Assembly: GCF_001440415.1 (NCBI RefSeq)
Contig: NZ_LLYA01000184.1
Location: forward strand, 1-38,639
DNA: 38,639 nt
From: Bradyrhizobium retamae
GTDB taxonomy: Bacteria; Pseudomonadota; Alphaproteobacteria; Rhizobiales; Xanthobacteraceae
Direction: 5' to 3'
In this document: piece after piece, positions 1-7,763 of the stretch
Layout of the letters: every line of letters starts with the position of its first letter
How positions within the stretch are numbered: position 1 is the stretch's first letter
Position numbers and translations under genes: made by a program
Notes under the pieces: model-generated
What the model was told of the DNA's origin: nothing
The model's database searches: none
Seen by the model: only the letters and a program-made list of their open reading frames with translations

Positions 1-2
1 CG

Positions 3-710
3 CGCGGCGTGGTACTGATGGACGCCGGCTATGGCACCGACACCGCTCTGCGTGGGAGTATTACCGAACTGGGCCTGAGCTATGTGGCCGGCATCTTGCC
101 ACAAACCTCAGTATGGGCACTCGGAACTGGACCGCGTCCGCCGAAGAAGTGGTCGGGGAACGGACGACCTCCAAAACTGCTACGGCGTGATAGCAAACAC
201 CGACCGATTTCGGCCAAGAAGCTTGCGATCGGTCTGCCAGCGCATGCTTGGCACAAGATCACGTGGCGTGAGGGTACGGCAGAACGGTTGTCTTCGCGTT
301 TTGCCCGTGTGCGCGTCCGTCCGGCACACCGAGATTACTGGCTTGCCGAAAGCCGGCCGGAGGAATGGCTGTTGATCGAGTGGCCAGAGGGCGAGGAAGC
401 TCCGACCAAATATTGGTTTTCAACGCTTCCGGCGAACGTTGGATTCCGTCAGCTGGTCGATATCGCCAAGCTGCGCTGGCGCATTGAGCGCGACTACCAC
501 GACCTCAAACAGGAGGTCGGCCTTGGCCACTTTGAGGGACGAAGCTGGCGTGGCTTCCACCATCATGCAACGCTGTGCATTGCCGCCTACGGATTTCTGG
601 TCTCCGAGCGGGAGACGATTCCCCCCTCAGAGACAGCCTCCACCAAGCTATTCACGCAAGCTGCAATTCCCGAAACTTATCGGCCGAGGGGATCCGCCAT
701 TGCGGCCTGA
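3..710 (+). CDS. IS701-family transposase, 3' part (cut by window edge)
   Basis: DDE transposase, missing its N-terminal part because the reading frame runs off the left edge of the window. Visible family features are the 'LMDAGYG' strand carrying a catalytic Asp at the start, the 'KYWFSTLPANV' segment, and 'LRWRIERDYHDLKQEVGLGHFEGR' region (quoted in part) with the Glu of the DDE triad, followed by 'GFHHHATLCIAAYGFL'. This order is typical of IS701 transposases. The C-terminal tail after 'SERETIPP' looks ordinary. The stop is TGA at 708-710. No inverted repeat could be assigned to its right end before the IS1182 element begins 142 bases downstream. Whether the upstream half is intact cannot be judged from this window. 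Confidence 0.85.
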   Translation, partial: RGVVLMDAGYGTDTALRGSITELGLSYVAGILPQTSVWALGTGPRPPKKWSGNGRPPKLLRRDSKHRPISAKKLAIGLPAHAWHKITWREGTAERLSSRFARVRVRPAHRDYWLAESRPEEWLLIEWPEGEEAPTKYWFSTLPANVGFRQLVDIAKLRWRIERDYHDLKQEVGLGHFEGRSWRGFHHHATLCIAAYGFLVSERETIPPSETASTKLFTQAAIPETYRPRGSAIAA

Positions 711-851
711 ACGACACGTTCCAAATTCGATTGCGACCGTTCGGAGAAGACTGAACGCTGCTCTCGTGTCTACACTATCTCGATGCCCTTGTTGCATCAG
801 GGCAATCTCAAGTCAAAGTAGCTATCGAAATTTATGACGCAGTAAGACTAG

Positions 852-2303
852 GAGCCTGTCTGAGTAGTGACTGGTCAAGAGGGAGCGAGTCTGATTCCTT
901 GCGCAGCCATGAGCAAGGAATTTCGCCCCTGGAAGATCGACGAGGCCCAGCTTCTGCCGCCGAGCGTGCAGGATTATGTGCCGAGGGACCACGTTTCGCG
1001 GCTGATCGTGTCGCTGGTCAGGGAAAGCCTTGATCTATCGGCGATCATAGGCAGCTACCGAAGCGGGCTGGGGCAGCCGCCGTTCGATCCTCGGATGCTG
1101 ACGGCGCTGCTTCTGCACGGCTACGCGAGCGGTATCTACTCGTCGCGGCGGATCGCCAGGGCGGCGGTGGAGCGGGCGGATTTCATGATGATCGTGGCGG
1201 GCGATGCGCCGGACTTCCGCACGATCTCAGAGTTCCGGCGGCGGCACCTGAAGGCGCTGGCCGACCTGTTCGTGCAGGTGTTGAAGCTGGCCGAGAAGGC
1301 CGGGTTGGTGAAGCTCGGGCACGTGGCGCTCGACGGCACCAAGATCAAGGCGAACGCGTCCAAGCACAAGGCGATGAGCTATGATCGCATGAAGAAGCGG
1401 GAAGCGGAGCTTGCAGCGGAGGTCGACCGCTGGCTCAAGGCGGCGGAGGCCGCCGATGCGCAGGAGGATAAGCTCTACGGCGACAAGCGCGGCGACGAGA
1501 TGCCCGATTGGGTGGCCGACAAGCAGAAGCGGCTTGAGAAGATCCGCGAGGCCAAGGCCGCGCTGGAGGCCGAAGCCAAGGCCGCAGCCGAGGCGGAGCG
1601 CAAGGCGCGGGCCGAAGCCGAGGAGCGCCGCATCGCCGAAGGGGGCAAAAAGAACGGCAAGACGTCCGCGCCGCCGAACACGGAGCCCGACGGCAAGGCG
1701 CAACGCAATTTCACCGACCCGGAAAGCCGCATCCTGAAGACCAAGGACGGTTACATCCAGGGCTACAACGCCCAGGCCGCGGTCGATGGTGCCCATCAGA
1801 TCATCGTGGCGCAGACACTGACCAGTTCCTCCAGCGATCAGGCGCAACTGGCGCCGTTGCTCGACGGGATCAGGGCCAATCTGGGGACCAATCCCGACGA
1901 AGTGTCGGCCGACGCCGGCTACTGCTCCGACGCCAATCTTCGCACGATCAAACGGCGGCGCATCGAGGGCTACATCGCCACCGGAAGGCAGAAGCACGGC
2001 ACCAAATCCGCCACCGCGAAAAAGGCTTCAAGACCCGGCTCGCTGATCGCCAGGATGAGCACCAAGCTCAAGCGCGCCGGCTACCGAAGTCGCTACCGCT
2101 TGCGCAAGCAGATCGTCGAAGCCGTCTTCGGACAGATCAAACAGGCAAGAGGGTTCAGGCAATTCCTGCTGCGCGGCATCGAAAAGGTCAGCGCAGAATG
2201 GGCGCTCATCTGCACCGCTCACAACCTCGTCAAGCTCGCAAGGGCCGCCTGAGCCGCCATTATCAAGATAAAACTGCCTTCCCAAAGCTAACTGGACAGG
2301 CTC
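852..2303 (+). mobile_element. IS1182-family insertion sequence, complete
   Basis: The element is bounded by imperfect terminal inverted repeats: GAGCCTGTC at 852-860 and its reverse complement at 2295-2303, with weaker pairing further inside. It is flanked on both sides by the palindromic tetranucleotide CTAG (848-851 and 2304-2307), read here as the target-site duplication, which fits the 4-bp duplications known for IS1182 elements. It carries one full transposase gene and has no visible damage, so it is probably one of the youngest insertions in the window. Confidence 0.85.
909..2252 (+). CDS. IS1182-family transposase
   Basis: Full-length DDE transposase of about 447 residues from the ATG at 909 ('MSKEFRPWKIDEAQLLPPSV'). 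An open frame continues upstream to 867, but only the 909 start gives the usual IS1182 N-terminus. Order of parts: DUF772-type N-terminal domain (regions 'DHVSRLIVSLV', 'FDPRMLTALLLHGYASGIYSSRRI'), first catalytic Asp in 'VALDGTKIKANAS', then a long Lys/Glu/Ala-rich segment (about residues 160-260) that probably forms a coiled coil, then 'QGYNAQAAVDG', second Asp in 'VSADAGYCS', and the Glu region near 'RKQIVEAVFGQIKQARGFRQFLLRG'. It fills most of the 1.45-kb element. No frameshift or internal stop was seen, so it may be active. Confidence 0.92.
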   Translation: MSKEFRPWKIDEAQLLPPSVQDYVPRDHVSRLIVSLVRESLDLSAIIGSYRSGLGQPPFDPRMLTALLLHGYASGIYSSRRIARAAVERADFMMIVAGDAPDFRTISEFRRRHLKALADLFVQVLKLAEKAGLVKLGHVALDGTKIKANASKHKAMSYDRMKKREAELAAEVDRWLKAAEAADAQEDKLYGDKRGDEMPDWVADKQKRLEKIREAKAALEAEAKAAAEAERKARAEAEERRIAEGGKKNGKTSAPPNTEPDGKAQRNFTDPESRILKTKDGYIQGYNAQAAVDGAHQIIVAQTLTSSSSDQAQLAPLLDGIRANLGTNPDEVSADAGYCSDANLRTIKRRRIEGYIATGRQKHGTKSATAKKASRPGSLIARMSTKLKRAGYRSRYRLRKQIVEAVFGQIKQARGFRQFLLRGIEKVSAEWALICTAHNLVKLARAA

Positions 2304-2314
2304 CTAGAAGTATC

Positions 2315-2331
2315 CCCCGGCAGAGCCGGGG
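2315..2331. repeat. Subterminal hairpin, IS200 right end
   Basis: Perfect 7-bp stem CCCCGGC/GCCGGGG with AGA loop. An identical palindrome sits at 2934-2950 at the other end of the element, as expected for the TnpA recognition hairpins of IS200/IS605 elements. Confidence 0.85.
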
Positions 2332-2345
2332 ACTTTAGGTATTGG

Positions 2346-2411
2346 GCCGCTCGAAGCGGCAGTCTGGGTCGCTAACGCGACCCTACATTTGTTGGCCACC
2401 TGAAGGTGGCC
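2346..2411. repeat. Array of three strong hairpins beside tnpA 3' end
   Basis: Three consecutive short palindromes lie between the terminal hairpin and the transposase stop: GCCGCT-CGA-AGCGGC (2346-2360), GGGTCGC-TAAC-GCGACCC-type stem (2366-2383) and GGCCACCT-GA-AGGTGGCC (2394-2411). Together with 2315-2331 there are four hairpins in under 100 bases, downstream of tnpA on its coding strand. They could act as transcription/translation barriers or as an RNA-structured end. Confidence 0.75.
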
Positions 2412-2413
2412 GA

Positions 2414-2845
2414 TCAACGCCACAAATTCATTTGCTCCAAGCGGCTGTCCTCTTGCTCCTGGTTTCTGATGTACTCCCGTATCACCGCTTCGTCCCGACC
2501 TACGGTCGAGACGAAGTACCCTCTCGCCCAAAAATGCTGGCCTACAAGATTGCGTTTCTTCTCTCCGTATACACGGGCCAAATGGATCGCACTTTTACCC
2601 TTGATAAACCCGACCACCTGCGAGACTGCGTATTTTGGCGGAATCGAAATCATCATGTGAACGTGATCCGGCATCAGATGACCTTCTTCGATCCGGCTTT
2701 CCTTTTGTTGTGCCAGCTTGCGAAACACATCCCCGAGGTGCCGCCTCAACTCTCCGTAAAGCGTCTTCCTGCGGCACTTGGGAATGAACACAATATGATA
2801 TTTGCACTCCCACTTGCTGTGGCTTACGCTCTCGTACTCGTCCAT
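2414..2845 (-). CDS. tnpA: IS200-type HUH transposase TnpA
   Basis: Y1/HUH single-strand transposase of 143 residues. The start is set at the ATG at 2845 ('MDEYESVSH'), preceded seven bases upstream by AGGAAG; the frame can be read from a TTG at 2851 but that is less likely. Key parts are all present: 'WECKYHIVFIPKCRRK' at the N-terminus, the HUH pair in 'MPDHVHMM', and the nucleophilic Tyr in 'IREYIRNQEQED' near the C-terminus. The length fits IS200 TnpA (about 140-155 residues). No tnpB/IscB partner is adjacent, so this is an IS200-type element rather than IS605. The protein appears intact. Confidence 0.92.
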   Translation of the reverse strand: MDEYESVSHSKWECKYHIVFIPKCRRKTLYGELRRHLGDVFRKLAQQKESRIEEGHLMPDHVHMMISIPPKYAVSQVVGFIKGKSAIHLARVYGEKKRNLVGQHFWARGYFVSTVGRDEAVIREYIRNQEQEDSRLEQMNLWR

Positions 2846-2933
2846 CGTCAAACTTCCTTTCGTGTGCGTGGTGGCTCACGATCAGAAGTTTCGGCGATGG
2901 GCGACCGCCGTAAATGTCAAACTTATGCTGCCT

Positions 2934-2950
2934 CCCCGGCAGAGCCGGGG
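2934..2950. repeat. Subterminal hairpin, IS200 left end
   Basis: Same CCCCGGC-AGA-GCCGGGG palindrome as at 2315-2331, here upstream of the transposase start. Confidence 0.85.
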
Positions 2951-3018
2951 GGTCTCCCGGTTATGCTAGAGCGTAAGCTTGAAAGCACGGCGGACAGGTT
3001 GCTGGCGGCGTCACGGAG

Positions 3019-3301
3019 ATGCGGCGGGTCGAGCTGATCATGGGCGCTGGCGGTCGCCGGCGATGGTCGAGCGAGGACAAGGCCCGCCTCGTGGAGGCGA
3101 GTCTCGCGAGCGAGTCGGTGTGTCGGAGGTGGTGCGGCGCCATGGGCTGAGCCCCAAGCAATTGTTCGGGTGGCGTCGCGAGGCCCAAGCTTTGCTTCAT
3201 GAAGCTGGGAACGCACCGCAGTCGCGTCGTCGCGGAGGTGGGCAATCGGTTACGCCCGGGATATGGAATGACGCACCGCCGTTTGCACCGGTGGTGATTA
3301 C
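3019..3301 (+). pseudogene. IS66-family OrfA (TnpA) remnant, frameshifted
   Basis: The first part begins with ATG at 3019 and reads 'MRRVELIMGAGGRRRWSSED', followed by 'KARLVEASLASESV', the usual N-terminus of IS66 accessory protein OrfA (helix-turn-helix). The frame is then lost: an extra two bases in a TGTG run near 3118-3121 put 'VSEVVRRHGLSPKQLFGWRRE' into another frame. The second part ends in 'FAPVVI', which matches the end region of OrfA. Nothing of the downstream IS66 genes (orfB, tnpC) follows, so this is a dead fragment. Confidence 0.7.
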
Positions 3302-3358
3302 CGGGCTCGCACGCCGGCTTCCGTACGGCGTCGTGCCTGATGAACGCGGGCCATGGTA

Positions 3359-3394
3359 CACATCGATTCCGACGAATGCTTCCCTATAATCTGC
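3359..3394 (-). pseudogene. IS110-family transposase N-terminal scrap
   Basis: Twelve codons reading 'ADYREAFVGIDV' match the start of many IS110-family transposases, where the Asp in 'GIDV' is the first DEDD residue. The similarity stops directly after, so only the very beginning of the gene survives. Because the match is so short it is given low confidence. Confidence 0.4.
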
Positions 3395-3488
3395 CACGGC
3401 TCGTCCTCCTGTGATGAGGATTGGCTCGGTTCGCCCGAGCAACCCTCGGACGCGCAGTGTAGGGCGAGCCACCTCATCGGCAGAGGCG

Positions 3489-3832
3489 GACATACGGTCT
3501 TACAATGCAGACGTTCAAGGACATGATCTTCGGGAAGCGCGCGTCTTCTGGATGACGATGCTCAATCGCTCCACGCCGAATGCGCCGCCGCAAACGGCGC
3601 TGACAGATCCCGAAATAAAGCTTCTCGATCATTTGGTGAAGGATCGGGGCGCAAACCGCGCTCAGCGAACCACGATCTCCCACTACGTCGTCAAGATCGC
3701 GCGGCTCGGAGGATACCTGGCACGGGCCAACGACCCACCTCCAGGAAATATCGTGATCTGGCGCGGACTATCGCGACTCACCGACCTCGAATTGGGGGCC
3801 GCGATCGAGCTAAAATTATGGGTAATTGAAAG
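3489..3832 (+). pseudogene. IS4-family (Tn5-like) transposase C-terminal remnant
   Basis: The reading frame contains 'ALTDPEIKLLDHLV', 'ISHYVVKIARLGGYLAR' and 'PPGNIVIWRGLSRLTDLELG', which together are the C-terminal dimerisation region of Tn5-like IS4 transposases. The catalytic core is missing. The family usually ends shortly after this in '..(V/M)GN*'; here ATGGGTAATTGA does encode 'MGN*' but one frame away (3821-3832), implying a one-base deletion just before it. The open frame therefore overruns the natural end to 3896. Dead fragment. Confidence 0.7.
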
Positions 3833-3952
3833 TGCGGCTAAGCGCTTACCAAAACCACGCCGCCTTATCGGCTCCGTCACCCCGATTCAGGCATAGCTCG
3901 CCGACCCATCAACCAGGTGCACGACCGATTTCTGCTGCTAATATGCTAACGG

Positions 3953-5209
3953 TTACCGTTCGTTATCGGTCCCTTCGGGGCTATGGAGGTCAAGCCATTC
4001 GGACCATAACAAGGGTTGTCCATTGGAATTTGCTTTGGAATATTCGTAGAAGAGCGAAATGAACTCCAGCCGATCATTGCGGAAGTCTGAACGCTCTTCG
4101 TGGGCGATGTTTTTGTGGAAATCCAAGGCTCGGCCAGGGTTAAACGCGAGCTGCCTATTTATGATGTCCTCAAACGACACCCTTGAGGAATTACGCAGCA
4201 TGTCGTGCATTGCGATAAAGATGCCCGTGCGGCCTTGACCTACACCACAGTGCACATGCAGCTTCTCGTGAGCCGCCATGCCCCGCTCCATTTCAATAAA
4301 CGCATCAACATCCTCTGCGCGCGGACCGAGATGGTCGGACACCATCAAACGCACATATTTTGCACCCGCCGCTCTTACGACTTCTTCTTCGCTAAAGATT
4401 TGCGGTCTACTCAAGGTCACTGAGCGCGGATTATCAACCTCATTCTTAACGTCTTTGCGGTGAAGTATCTGCACTGTCTCTTCCCCTTTTAGCGCATGTA
4501 TCCTATCGCGTTCATCCGCTAGGACTTCTTCGCGCGATTTGCCAACATTCGCCCAGTTATTGGGCACCCGCCAAGTCCCCGGAAAACCGCCAACGATCGC
4601 ATGGGACTCCTCCCGGACGTCAAGTACAATTACTGGGCTCTCCGGCGATGGGTTCAACCTACTAACCTGTTCGATGGAAGCAATACTGGCACTGCCGGAC
4701 ACATGCAGGTCCTTCCAGCCTGTTGCATTGCAGCCTTCCGGAAGATCAAACTCATCCGATGATCTAAAGTTATCTTCTGATCCAGGGCTTCTGTCATATT
4801 GCAGAACTGGTGTTGCCAAAGGACGCGCCGGCACTAGTAATGGGGCCTTGAATTTCTTAATGAGTTGCGAAAGGCGTTTGGCCATTAACGGCGTACGCTT
4901 AATTGTTTTTGGTAAGCCATCTACCTCTGCAGGAACGGAGCTTTTGCCACGATTCGGCGTAGCGTCCTGCTGCGAATCAATGGGGGCGTGCACGTTCGAA
5001 ATCTCGTTGCTGTCGCTGGACCCCGGTTGACCCAGCTGATGATTTGTCTGTGATGCCATCAGCAGATCGATCGGATGCATGTGTTGCTGTTCCGCGTTCC
5101 CCTTGGTCTCCGGCCTTGGCTCCACCAACTCCGCTGCCGGTTGCCCGGCTTTGTTCGTCGGCTTCCCAGCTACTATGCCGGAGTCAGACTTCTCCTGTCC
5201 GTTCATCAT
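3953..5209 (-). CDS. PTP-like phytase (XopH-type), candidate type III effector, with intron-derived N-terminus
   Basis: A 418-residue protein with the hallmarks of PTP-like inositol polyphosphatases: 'VLDVREESHAIVGG' and 'NNWANVGKSREE' (about 195-228), a WPD-like 'SDHLGP' (291-296) and the P-loop 'HCGVGQGRTG' (320-329) with Cys321 and Arg327 as nucleophile and phosphate ligand. Such enzymes remove phosphates from inositol hexakisphosphate; the Xanthomonas effector XopH is a known example. Residues 45-150 are Ser/Asn/Gln/Pro-rich without domain signals, as in effector secretion leaders, so host delivery is inferred. Residues 1-42 ('MNGQEKSDSGIV', 'NKAGQPAAELVE') match the start of group II intron maturases, not phytases. 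The ancestral start may be Met44 (ATG at 5080). Stop TAA at 3953-3955. No tts box was found upstream. Catalytic residues are intact. Confidence 0.8.
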   Translation of the reverse strand: MMNGQEKSDSGIVAGKPTNKAGQPAAELVEPRPETKGNAEQQHMHPIDLLMASQTNHQLGQPGSSDSNEISNVHAPIDSQQDATPNRGKSSVPAEVDGLPKTIKRTPLMAKRLSQLIKKFKAPLLVPARPLATPVLQYDRSPGSEDNFRSSDEFDLPEGCNATGWKDLHVSGSASIASIEQVSRLNPSPESPVIVLDVREESHAIVGGFPGTWRVPNNWANVGKSREEVLADERDRIHALKGEETVQILHRKDVKNEVDNPRSVTLSRPQIFSEEEVVRAAGAKYVRLMVSDHLGPRAEDVDAFIEMERGMAAHEKLHVHCGVGQGRTGIFIAMHDMLRNSSRVSFEDIINRQLAFNPGRALDFHKNIAHEERSDFRNDRLEFISLFYEYSKANSNGQPLLWSEWLDLHSPEGTDNER

Positions 5210-5566
5210 CGGCTACGGCTCCTCGCCTTCCCGATGCGGACCGGTGTGGCTGGACGCCACCCGGCCGTGCAAGAGACCTCCCAGGTTCCGACGCGTTCCT
5301 TTCATACGTGATGTGGCCCTAGACCCCGGCAGGGCGACGGTGCCTCGCTTGTCGGCTCCGCACGTGTTGCCTTCGACGGATGAGAACGTCTCGGCCCCTG
5401 CGATCTTATCACTATCGTGGCTCACTCCCACACCTCACATGATTGCTGTGTACGCTTCGCCGTGGTCGTCACCTCCCACGTCGCAACACTCGCTACCGGG
5501 CGGGCGCTACCCCTTACCCAGGCCGGACTTGCACCGGCTAGAACTCGCCAGCTTGGCCTGGCGCAC
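5081..5566 (-). mobile_element. Group II intron 5' fragment (domain I plus ORF start)
   Basis: Read on the minus strand, the segment opens at 5566 with GTGCGCC, the conserved 5' end of bacterial group II introns, followed by the typical 'AGCCGGTGCAAGTCCGGC' stem region and about 350 bases of domain I-like sequence. It then enters an ORF start at 5209 whose first codons ('MNGQEKSDSGIV', 'PTNKAGQPAAELVE', 'TKGN') match the N-terminal leader of intron-encoded reverse transcriptases. The similarity ends near 5081; no reverse transcriptase domain, domain V or VI follows, so the intron is dead. It sits directly against the phytase effector coding sequence. Confidence 0.75.
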
Positions 5567-5895
5567 CCCACCCAGATTGTCGCGCTATACTTGAAGGACG
5601 TGATTTCCGCCTCGTCATTATAGCTCAAAGAATGATGTCGTGGACACATCAAGAAGCGCGGCGAGTGTTCAACGGCCACGTAGATCTCTCCTGAGCACAA
5701 TTGACAATCAGGAGAATACGGCGAACGCGAACGACAACAACTATCAAATTTGGTAGGGGAAGATGGGTTGCCCAGGTAATCCTAAAACGACATCCCCCGT
5801 CGCGGGTGGATGGCAGCCGACGCGCGCTGCAAAACCGCCCGGAATTTCGAGTCGTCCGTTAACAAGCGGGATTGAGGGTGACTGGGGTTGCGAAG
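5567..5895. other. Intergenic stretch, nothing recognised
   Basis: This 329-base stretch lies between the group II intron 5' end and the ISL3 left end. A minus-strand open frame enters from 5700 ('MCSGEIYVAVEHSPRF..') and runs into the intron boundary; it may be the remnant exon the intron entered, but the product is not recognisable. Confidence 0.4.
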
Positions 5896-7570
5896 GGGCT
5901 CTGACTCACTTTTGGTGCAGTTGTTTACGCGGCGCCGATGAGGCGTGCCTCGAGCAGATCGATTTTTGCACGCCCATACATCTGACGCTTCACCAGCTTG
6001 AGCTTTGTGATTTGACCTTCGGTCTGGCCGTTCGACCATAGTTGGATGATCGCGGCTTGAACGGCGTCGCGATCCGCGACGATGCCCTTGGCAAACGAGC
6101 TGAGTGGACTATCGATCGCTGCGGCGATCCACGGATCGAGGTCGGCGGCCTTTTGCTGGCGCATGATTTCGTGGAAACGATCGACCAAGTCGCGGGCCTC
6201 GAGCAACTGTGGAACATCGTGCGCGATCTTGGCCATCATCGATGCCTGATCCCTCGGTACTTGATCGCGTTCGATTGTCATAAGCCGCGCAATCTTGCGT
6301 GCCGACGGGGTCTTCCTCACCCGCCCGGCCAGATTCGATGACTCATCGAGGCGGCGGCGGGTGGCCCATTCGGCGACGACCCGAAGGGATCCTTGGAATC
6401 CCTGTATCCGCAACCGGCGCCAGAGTTCGGCGCCATTTCGGCAGCCGCCCGTCCAGAACGCGTCGAGCGTCTCGGCATACGGCTCGAGGATGCTCACGCG
6501 GCTGCGGAAGACCTCTAGTCCGCCGCCTCGGGCAATACGTCGAACCGTCTGGCGTGCAAGGCTGAGCCGGCGAGTAATCTGTTTGAGTGGAGTTCTCTGT
6601 TCGAGCAGCCGCAACACCGCATCGACCGTCTTCTTGCGGTGTTGGAAATTCTCCCACCGCTTGCGTTCGGCACAACTGAGTAATGTGGGGTCGATGTTGT
6701 CAGTGGCCGACGATTTACGGATGGCGTGCATGTTCTGGCGCACGACATCAAGAAAGCTCGCGCTGGCGTTTTCGAAGAGGTGCCAACGATCGGCGATTTG
6801 TAGGGCCTGGGGCGCACCCTTGGATGCGGCGTCGCCGTAGCTCGCGCCACGATCCCGGGCAATGAACTCGATGCTGGGGTGGCCGCGCAGCCAGGCGGCA
6901 CTGGTGCCACTCGCGCGATCCGGCAGGAGTGCAACGATGCGGCGGCGCTCGAGATCGCAGATGACGGTGCCGTACTGGCATCCCTTGCGCCAGGCCCAGT
7001 CGTCAATGCCGACTGCGCGCAAGGGGTCGCGAGGGCGTGCCGTGCGCCGTCGAACCGTTCTAAGCAAGGTATCTTTACTGACCGGAATTGCCAGGCGGCT
7101 TGCCAAGTTATGTCCGGGACGCCCGCCCAATGCGAGCCCGAGGCGATGCACGATGCCATCCATCCGCGCCGTTCGGCGGGCTGACGGCAATGCGACCGCG
7201 TCACCGAGGCGCTGGACAAAAATGCGCCGCCTGCAGCCTGTCCCGACACATCGAAACCGGCGTGTCTCAACATTGATCTCGACGATTCGACCGTGGGCAG
7301 GCAAATCGACCAGGCGTCGCCTGTAGCGGCTATGGATCCGACCCGAAACTGCGCCGCATTCAGGACAGGTCGCCATCTTTGTGCTCGGTCTTGCCATTAC
7401 GATGATCTTCGCGGCCCCGATCTCGACGCCATCGACAGCAAGGCCCCGCTGGTGTCAGCGTCGCGGTATGGGTCTTACGGCACATCTGCGATGATTCCCC
7501 CAAGAGGTTGAATCAACCACTCTGCCACCCGCAGCACGCCGGTCGCTGCACCAAAAGTGAGTCAGAGCCC
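5896..7570 (-). mobile_element. ISL3-family insertion sequence
   Basis: The element is bounded by perfect 25-bp terminal inverted repeats, 5896-5920 (begins GGGCTCTGACTCAC) and 7546-7570 (its exact reverse complement). It contains one transposase gene on the minus strand. The 8-bp sequences immediately outside (ttgcgaag and ttattcca) do not match, so the expected ISL3 8-bp target duplication is not seen; one flank may have been changed by later recombination. Confidence 0.88.
5925..7397 (-). CDS. ISL3-family transposase (N-terminus probably frameshifted)
   Basis: A 490-residue transposase. The N-terminal zinc-finger-like region reads 'CPECGAVSGRIHSRYRRRLVDLPAHGR' (in part) and 'RRFRCVGTGCRRRIF', four-Cys pattern typical of ISL3 proteins. 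The DDE domain follows with Asp in 'AVGIDDWAWRKGCQYGT', then 'EFIARDRGASYGDAASKGAPQALQIADRWHL' (quoted in pieces: 'IARDRG', 'QIADRWHL') and a C-terminal 'RRQMYGRAKIDLLEARL'-like end. Upstream of the 7397 ATG the same frame still codes family-like 'GLAVDGVEIGAAKIIV' to about 7450. A frame starting with ATG at 7486 ('MCRKTHTATLTPA') supplies what looks like the missing beginning, so a one-base indel near 7450 probably broke the natural start. Function may be impaired. Confidence 0.88.
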   Translation of the reverse strand: MARPSTKMATCPECGAVSGRIHSRYRRRLVDLPAHGRIVEINVETRRFRCVGTGCRRRIFVQRLGDAVALPSARRTARMDGIVHRLGLALGGRPGHNLASRLAIPVSKDTLLRTVRRRTARPRDPLRAVGIDDWAWRKGCQYGTVICDLERRRIVALLPDRASGTSAAWLRGHPSIEFIARDRGASYGDAASKGAPQALQIADRWHLFENASASFLDVVRQNMHAIRKSSATDNIDPTLLSCAERKRWENFQHRKKTVDAVLRLLEQRTPLKQITRRLSLARQTVRRIARGGGLEVFRSRVSILEPYAETLDAFWTGGCRNGAELWRRLRIQGFQGSLRVVAEWATRRRLDESSNLAGRVRKTPSARKIARLMTIERDQVPRDQASMMAKIAHDVPQLLEARDLVDRFHEIMRQQKAADLDPWIAAAIDSPLSSFAKGIVADRDAVQAAIIQLWSNGQTEGQITKLKLVKRQMYGRAKIDLLEARLIGAA

Positions 7571-7763
7571 TTATTCCATGCCGAAACACACTCCCTCAGC
7601 CCATTCGACTAAATGTGGGTAATTGAAAGCCCCGCCGGAGGCTTACGGTCAGAACGCCGCAGGGCTTTGCCGAGTAATTCAAGATCGATGCCACAGGAGG
7701 AGCCGGAAACTATTGCGACATCGGCGTATGTTGCAGCGCGGATGAGACGCTATTTGCCGTCGG

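Larger units (their letters stand above)
2310..2955 (-). mobile_element. IS200/IS605-family element (tnpA only)
   Basis: The element encodes a single Y1 transposase on the minus strand and carries the same short palindrome near each end (CCCCGGC-AGA-GCCGGGG at 2315-2331 and 2934-2950). Elements of this family have no inverted repeats or target duplication; subterminal hairpins are the sites bound by TnpA. Exact ends are not defined by the sequence alone, so the given limits are approximate. Its right-end side lies immediately next to the CTAG duplication of the IS1182 element. Confidence 0.8.

Noticed and set aside
1227..1997. Long minus-strand frame opposite the IS1182 transposase
   Set aside because: It lies wholly over a complete transposase gene, is Leu/Gly/Arg-rich as expected for an antisense shadow in GC-rich DNA, and has no motif.
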